Below the pieces are notes generated by a model, which was not told where the DNA came from, made no database searches, and worked only from the letters and a program-made list of their open reading frames with translations. A DNA stretch of 7,406 bases from an uncultured Collinsella sp. (lineage in GTDB: Bacteria > Actinomycetota > Coriobacteriia > Coriobacteriales > Coriobacteriaceae): the NCBI GenBank assembly GCA_958370325.1, contig CATXJW010000065.1, forward strand, positions 1 to 7,406, written 5' to 3'. Both the position numbers and the translations under genes were made by a program. The first letter of the stretch is position 1; each line of letters opens with the position of its first letter. Below, piece after piece: positions 5,203 to 7,406 of the stretch.

Positions 5203-6566
5203 AAGCAAAAAGCCATATACAACGGAAGATGTGCCAGCTGCGCTTCGGCATCCCACTCGATTTGTTTAGGGTGCAAGACGTAAGCCATCCCAATCTTCTT
5301 GTTAAAGCGCGCGCGGAATCGGTCGAGGGAGATGGTTCCGTATCTGCGTGGCGACTTAACTTCGATGGGGCTGATGCGCGGCTTTCCGGCGGCATTGACA
5401 TAGGGTCGGGTAACGAGGAAGTCGATTTCCATGCGCTCCTCCCCCTCCTTCTTTCCGCTTTGGGAATAAAAGAAGAGCCTGTGTCCATTGGCCTTTAGAG
5501 ATTGGGCAACGTAGTTTTCGGTAAGCATTCCTTCGTTCAATCCGATGTCGCCGCGAAGCACGGCCCTGTAAACGTCTTCATCGGTATCGTTGTTGTCAGA
5601 GAAGGCAAGCGTTACAAGCAGGCCGGTGTCTGCCATGTAGCACTTGAGGGCCGTTTGCTCCATGCTGAGTGAAAGGCCCACGCTCGGTTCGCTTGCGGCA
5701 TAGCAGATATTGGCAATTCGCGCGTCTGCCAGCCAAAAGAAGGCTTCTTCGTAGGTGCGCATGCGTGCGTTTTTATCAAGTGAGGAAAGCTTGAATCGTT
5801 TTTCGTGCCTAGAGAGCTGACCCGGGATGCCATCGAGTACGGAGACGACTTTGAATTCGTAACCGGTTGCAAAACGAGAGATATCGTTGCGATAGAGCTG
5901 GACGATTCGGCGCTTCGAAGCGTCGACGGGCGCAAAAGCGCGCTGTTCAACATAGATGGATACCGGCTCAGGCATGCCGCCTACGAGCATGTATTCGCGC
6001 ATAAGGGAGAGCGCTCTGCGATGTAGGGCATCGGGGAGCGGCTTCATCTTGTTAAAACTCATGCGAATGAGATCGGCCAGCCCCTTTTCGTCCATGCCCC
6101 AAAGAAACTCCTCAAAGTCGAGGGGCTCAAGTTCCAGAGACTCTTCCTCGGATGGGATGACGATATCTTTAATGTTCTGCTTGATGCTGAGCAGGGATCC
6201 AGTTTCGATGTAGTCGTAACGTCCGTCTGCAACGAGATACTTGATGAGTCCGCGTGCTTGCGGGTACATCTGGACCTCGTCAAAGACGATAAGCGTCTCG
6301 TGTTCATAGAGTTTGACGTTATAGAAAACCGAGAGATAGAGGAAGAGCGAGTCGAAGTCAGTGCGATAGTCCTCAAAATATTGCTTAACTTCGGCAGGTG
6401 CTTGAAAGAAATCAATGACAAGGCAGGACTTGTATTTGGTTTCTCCAAACGTGCGGGCAAGCGTGCTCTTGCCGACGCGGCGGGCTCCTTCAATAAGAAG
6501 TGCTGTTTTACCAGCGCTTTCATGCTTCCATTTTAGTAGTTTGTCATAGGCTTTTCGTTTAAGCAT
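5199..6566 (-). CDS. AAA_14/DUF4143 ATPase with PD-(D/E)XK-like C-terminus
   Basis: This 455-residue protein has the AAA_14 architecture. Walker A is GARRVGKST (residues 27-35), Walker B is LIVFDEVQ (92-99, with Asp96-Glu97), and a sensor-like ETGS is at 121-124. The DUF4143 region follows and ends in a nuclease-like motif: Glu380-x-Asp382, then Glu402-x-Lys404 in SPIEVKSPRR. Such proteins are abundant and often patchily spread in gut bacteria and archaea, but their biochemical role is not established. Codons are visibly richer in A and T than in flanking genes, and the gene is backwards between mazG and eno, both signs of acquisition. The start at 6566 is chosen from GAGGT (6571-6575). A GTG at 6614 is in frame but lacks a ribosome binding site. 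No partner gene is adjacent. Three 17-bp repeats precede it. Confidence 0.9.
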   Translation of the reverse strand: MLKRKAYDKLLKWKHESAGKTALLIEGARRVGKSTLARTFGETKYKSCLVIDFFQAPAEVKQYFEDYRTDFDSLFLYLSVFYNVKLYEHETLIVFDEVQMYPQARGLIKYLVADGRYDYIETGSLLSIKQNIKDIVIPSEEESLELEPLDFEEFLWGMDEKGLADLIRMSFNKMKPLPDALHRRALSLMREYMLVGGMPEPVSIYVEQRAFAPVDASKRRIVQLYRNDISRFATGYEFKVVSVLDGIPGQLSRHEKRFKLSSLDKNARMRTYEEAFFWLADARIANICYAASEPSVGLSLSMEQTALKCYMADTGLLVTLAFSDNNDTDEDVYRAVLRGDIGLNEGMLTENYVAQSLKANGHRLFFYSQSGKKEGEERMEIDFLVTRPYVNAAGKPRISPIEVKSPRRYGTISLDRFRARFNKKIGMAYVLHPKQIEWDAEAQLAHLPLYMAFCL

Positions 6567-6570
6567 GGCT

Positions 6571-6575
6571 ACCTC
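6571..6575 (-). promoter_or_regulatory. Ribosome binding site of the ATPase gene
   Basis: GAGGT on the minus strand lies 4 nt before the ATG at 6566 and 3 nt after the proximal 17-bp repeat. A protein bound to that repeat could therefore affect transcription or translation start directly. It supports 6566 over the upstream GTG at 6614. Confidence 0.6.
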
Positions 6576-6578
6576 GTA

Positions 6579-6661
6579 CACGATATCCAGAACTTTTATA
6601 ACCTGATTATGCACGATATCCAGAACTTCAGACCCTTAGAATTGCACGATATCCAGAACTT
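6579..6661 (-). repeat. Three identical 17-bp direct repeats, 33-bp period, upstream of the ATPase gene
   Basis: Read toward the ATPase gene the unit is AAGTTCTGGATATCGTG. It occurs identically at 6645-6661, 6612-6628 and 6579-6595. The starts are exactly 33 bp apart, about three helical turns, and the 16-bp spacers differ from one another. A fragment (ATCGTGCA, 6662-6669) adjoins the distal copy. The copy nearest the gene ends 3 nt before the ribosome binding site. Each unit has a GATATC core but is otherwise asymmetric. The period and the position suggest operator-like binding sites. There are too few copies, with spacers too short, for a CRISPR array. Confidence 0.85.
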
Positions 6662-6874
6662 TGCACGATGTAAAAGCACATCATCGGCTCTTTCATTCGC
6701 AAGCCAGGTAAAGACGGTATGCCGATAGAAGAATTTAATGGGGGGGGGCGACCTCTAGAGATGAATGCTCGGTGCAAAAACAAGCGCCCCAAAGAATGAT
6801 TTCTCCAATTCATATGTATCCCTCGGCTAACTTAGGGCATAATGCAAAAAGTGCGACATGGCTAACTTACGGAG

Positions 6875-6891
6875 GCGCACCGACGGTGCGC
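6875..6891 (+). repeat. GC-rich hairpin in the enolase leader
   Basis: GCGCACC (6875-6881) pairs perfectly with GGTGCGC (6885-6891) around a GAC loop. It lies about 40 nt before the enolase ribosome binding site and has no following T tract. It may be a stabilising 5' leader structure or a protein site. Its role is unknown. Confidence 0.5.
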
Positions 6892-6942
6892 AGTCGGCCA
6901 GTCGCTTGCATCAACTAGGTTTCCAAGTGAGAGGGAGACAAC

Positions 6943-7406
6943 ATGAGCGATATTTTGGATGTCTACGGTCGCGAGGTGCTCGACAGCCGCGGCAACCCCA
7001 CCGTCGAGGTCGAGGTCGTGCTCGAGGACGGTAGCTTCGGTCGCGCGATGGTGCCTTCGGGCGCTTCGACCGGCGCCTTTGAGGCATGTGAGCTGCGCGA
7101 CGGCGACAAGGGTCGCTACCTGGGCAAGGGCGTTTCGCAGGCCGTCGAGCATGTCAACAACGAGTGCGCCGATGCCGTCGTGGGCCTCGATGCCTTCGAT
7201 CAGCGTGCCATTGACGCCGCGCTGATTGCCGCCGACGGTACGCCCAACAAAACCAAGCTCGGCGCCAACGCCATTCTGGGCGTATCGCTGGCCGTTGCCC
7301 GCGCTGCGGCAGAGTCGGCGGGCCTGTCGCTGTACCAGTACTTGGGCGGCGTTAACGCCCACCTGCTGCCCACGCCCATGATGAACATCCTCAACGGCGG
7401 CGTGCA
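6943..7406 (+). CDS. eno: Enolase (5' part, cut by the window end)
   Basis: The frame opens at ATG 6943 and runs off the window without a stop, giving the first 154 residues of about 425-430. Enolase interconverts 2-phosphoglycerate and phosphoenolpyruvate in glycolysis. Conserved blocks are VLDSRGNPTVEVEV (residues 12-25), VPSGASTGAFEACELRD (37-53) with the mobile-loop Ser42 that binds the second Mg, NKTKLGANAILGVSLAVARAAA, and LPTPMMNILNGG at the cut end. The start is supported by GAGGGAG (6931-6937) just upstream and by the typical N-terminus. Codons are strongly biased to C- and G-ending forms, as expected for a highly expressed gene in a GC-rich actinomycete. It faces away from the ATPase gene, so it must have its own promoter in the preceding gap. 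Confidence 0.97.
   Translation, partial: MSDILDVYGREVLDSRGNPTVEVEVVLEDGSFGRAMVPSGASTGAFEACELRDGDKGRYLGKGVSQAVEHVNNECADAVVGLDAFDQRAIDAALIAADGTPNKTKLGANAILGVSLAVARAAAESAGLSLYQYLGGVNAHLLPTPMMNILNGGV

Larger units (their letters stand above)
6567..6942. other. Divergent intergenic region between the ATPase gene and enolase
   Basis: This 376-nt stretch has no convincing gene. From left to right it holds the ATPase ribosome binding site (6571-6575), three 17-bp repeats (6579-6661) and a fragment of a fourth (6662-6669), a G9 run (6740-6748), the palindrome CTCTAGAG (6753-6760), two copies of GGCTAACTTA (6825-6834 and 6860-6869), a GC hairpin (6875-6891) and the enolase ribosome binding site. It must contain divergent promoters, but none is clear. 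Candidate -10 boxes are CATAAT (6838-6843, +) for eno and CATAAT (6606-6611, -) for the ATPase gene, both with poor -35 matches. Confidence 0.7.

Noticed and set aside
6567..6614. Longer ATPase start at GTG 6614 adding 16 residues
   Set aside because: There is no ribosome binding site before it, and the added residues merely translate the DNA repeat. ATG 6566 has GAGGT at suitable spacing.
6579..6661. CRISPR array
   Set aside because: There are only three 17-bp repeats with 16-bp spacers, which is below typical CRISPR sizes, and no cas gene is visible. The position against a ribosome binding site fits operator sites better.
5191..6756. Seven-bp inverted repeats AGAGGTC (5191-5197) and GACCTCT (6750-6756) flanking the ATPase gene as possible mobile-element ends
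   Set aside because: A 7-bp match between two roughly 100-bp flanks is expected by chance about half the time. No target-site duplication or transposase is visible.
6719..6799. 26-codon plus-strand frame with a peptide-like, hydrophilic translation (starting MPIEEFNGGG)
   Set aside because: It is too short, has no good ribosome binding site, and contains the G9 run, so its frame is doubtful. It may be a remnant of a gene end. The overlapping minus-strand frame 6628-6813 is equally unsupported.

Overview
The window looks like chromosomal DNA from a high-GC actinomycete of the Coriobacteriia, most likely a Collinsella-like gut bacterium. This rests on the GC-rich codon use, the separate hisI and hisE with a small extra gene between them, and the style of the proteins. 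It is inferred from memory, not from a search.

Layout. Positions 1-1939 (+) are the 3' end of a histidine operon: the tail of hisA, then hisF, hisI, a small conserved unknown gene, and hisE, tightly packed or overlapping. Positions 1940-2098 hold three consecutive hairpins, the last almost perfect over about 69 nt. They sit between hisE and a convergent PHP-family phosphatase gene (2099-3010, -), which is a good candidate for the histidinol-phosphatase step of the same pathway. A divergent gap with the phosphatase promoter follows. Next is a rightward run: a stand-alone LarC C-terminal domain gene (3204-3689), a YfcE-type metallophosphoesterase (3748-4296), and mazG (4299-5159, GTG start).

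Positions 5199-6566 (-) hold an AAA_14/DUF4143 ATPase with a PD-(D/E)XK-like C-terminal motif. Its base composition is visibly richer in A+T than its neighbours, and it lies backwards between mazG and eno, so it is probably acquired. Its upstream region carries three identical 17-bp direct repeats spaced exactly 33 bp apart, ending 3 nt before its ribosome binding site. This is the most unusual signal in the window. The 376-nt gap 6567-6942 also holds a run of nine G, a duplicated 10-mer and a small GC hairpin. The window ends inside enolase (from 6943).

How the genes relate. HisA, HisF, HisI, HisE and the PHP phosphatase cover early and late steps of histidine synthesis. LarC2, YfcE and MazG look like cofactor and nucleotide housekeeping functions. 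The ATPase with its repeats looks like a self-contained accessory unit whose function is unknown.
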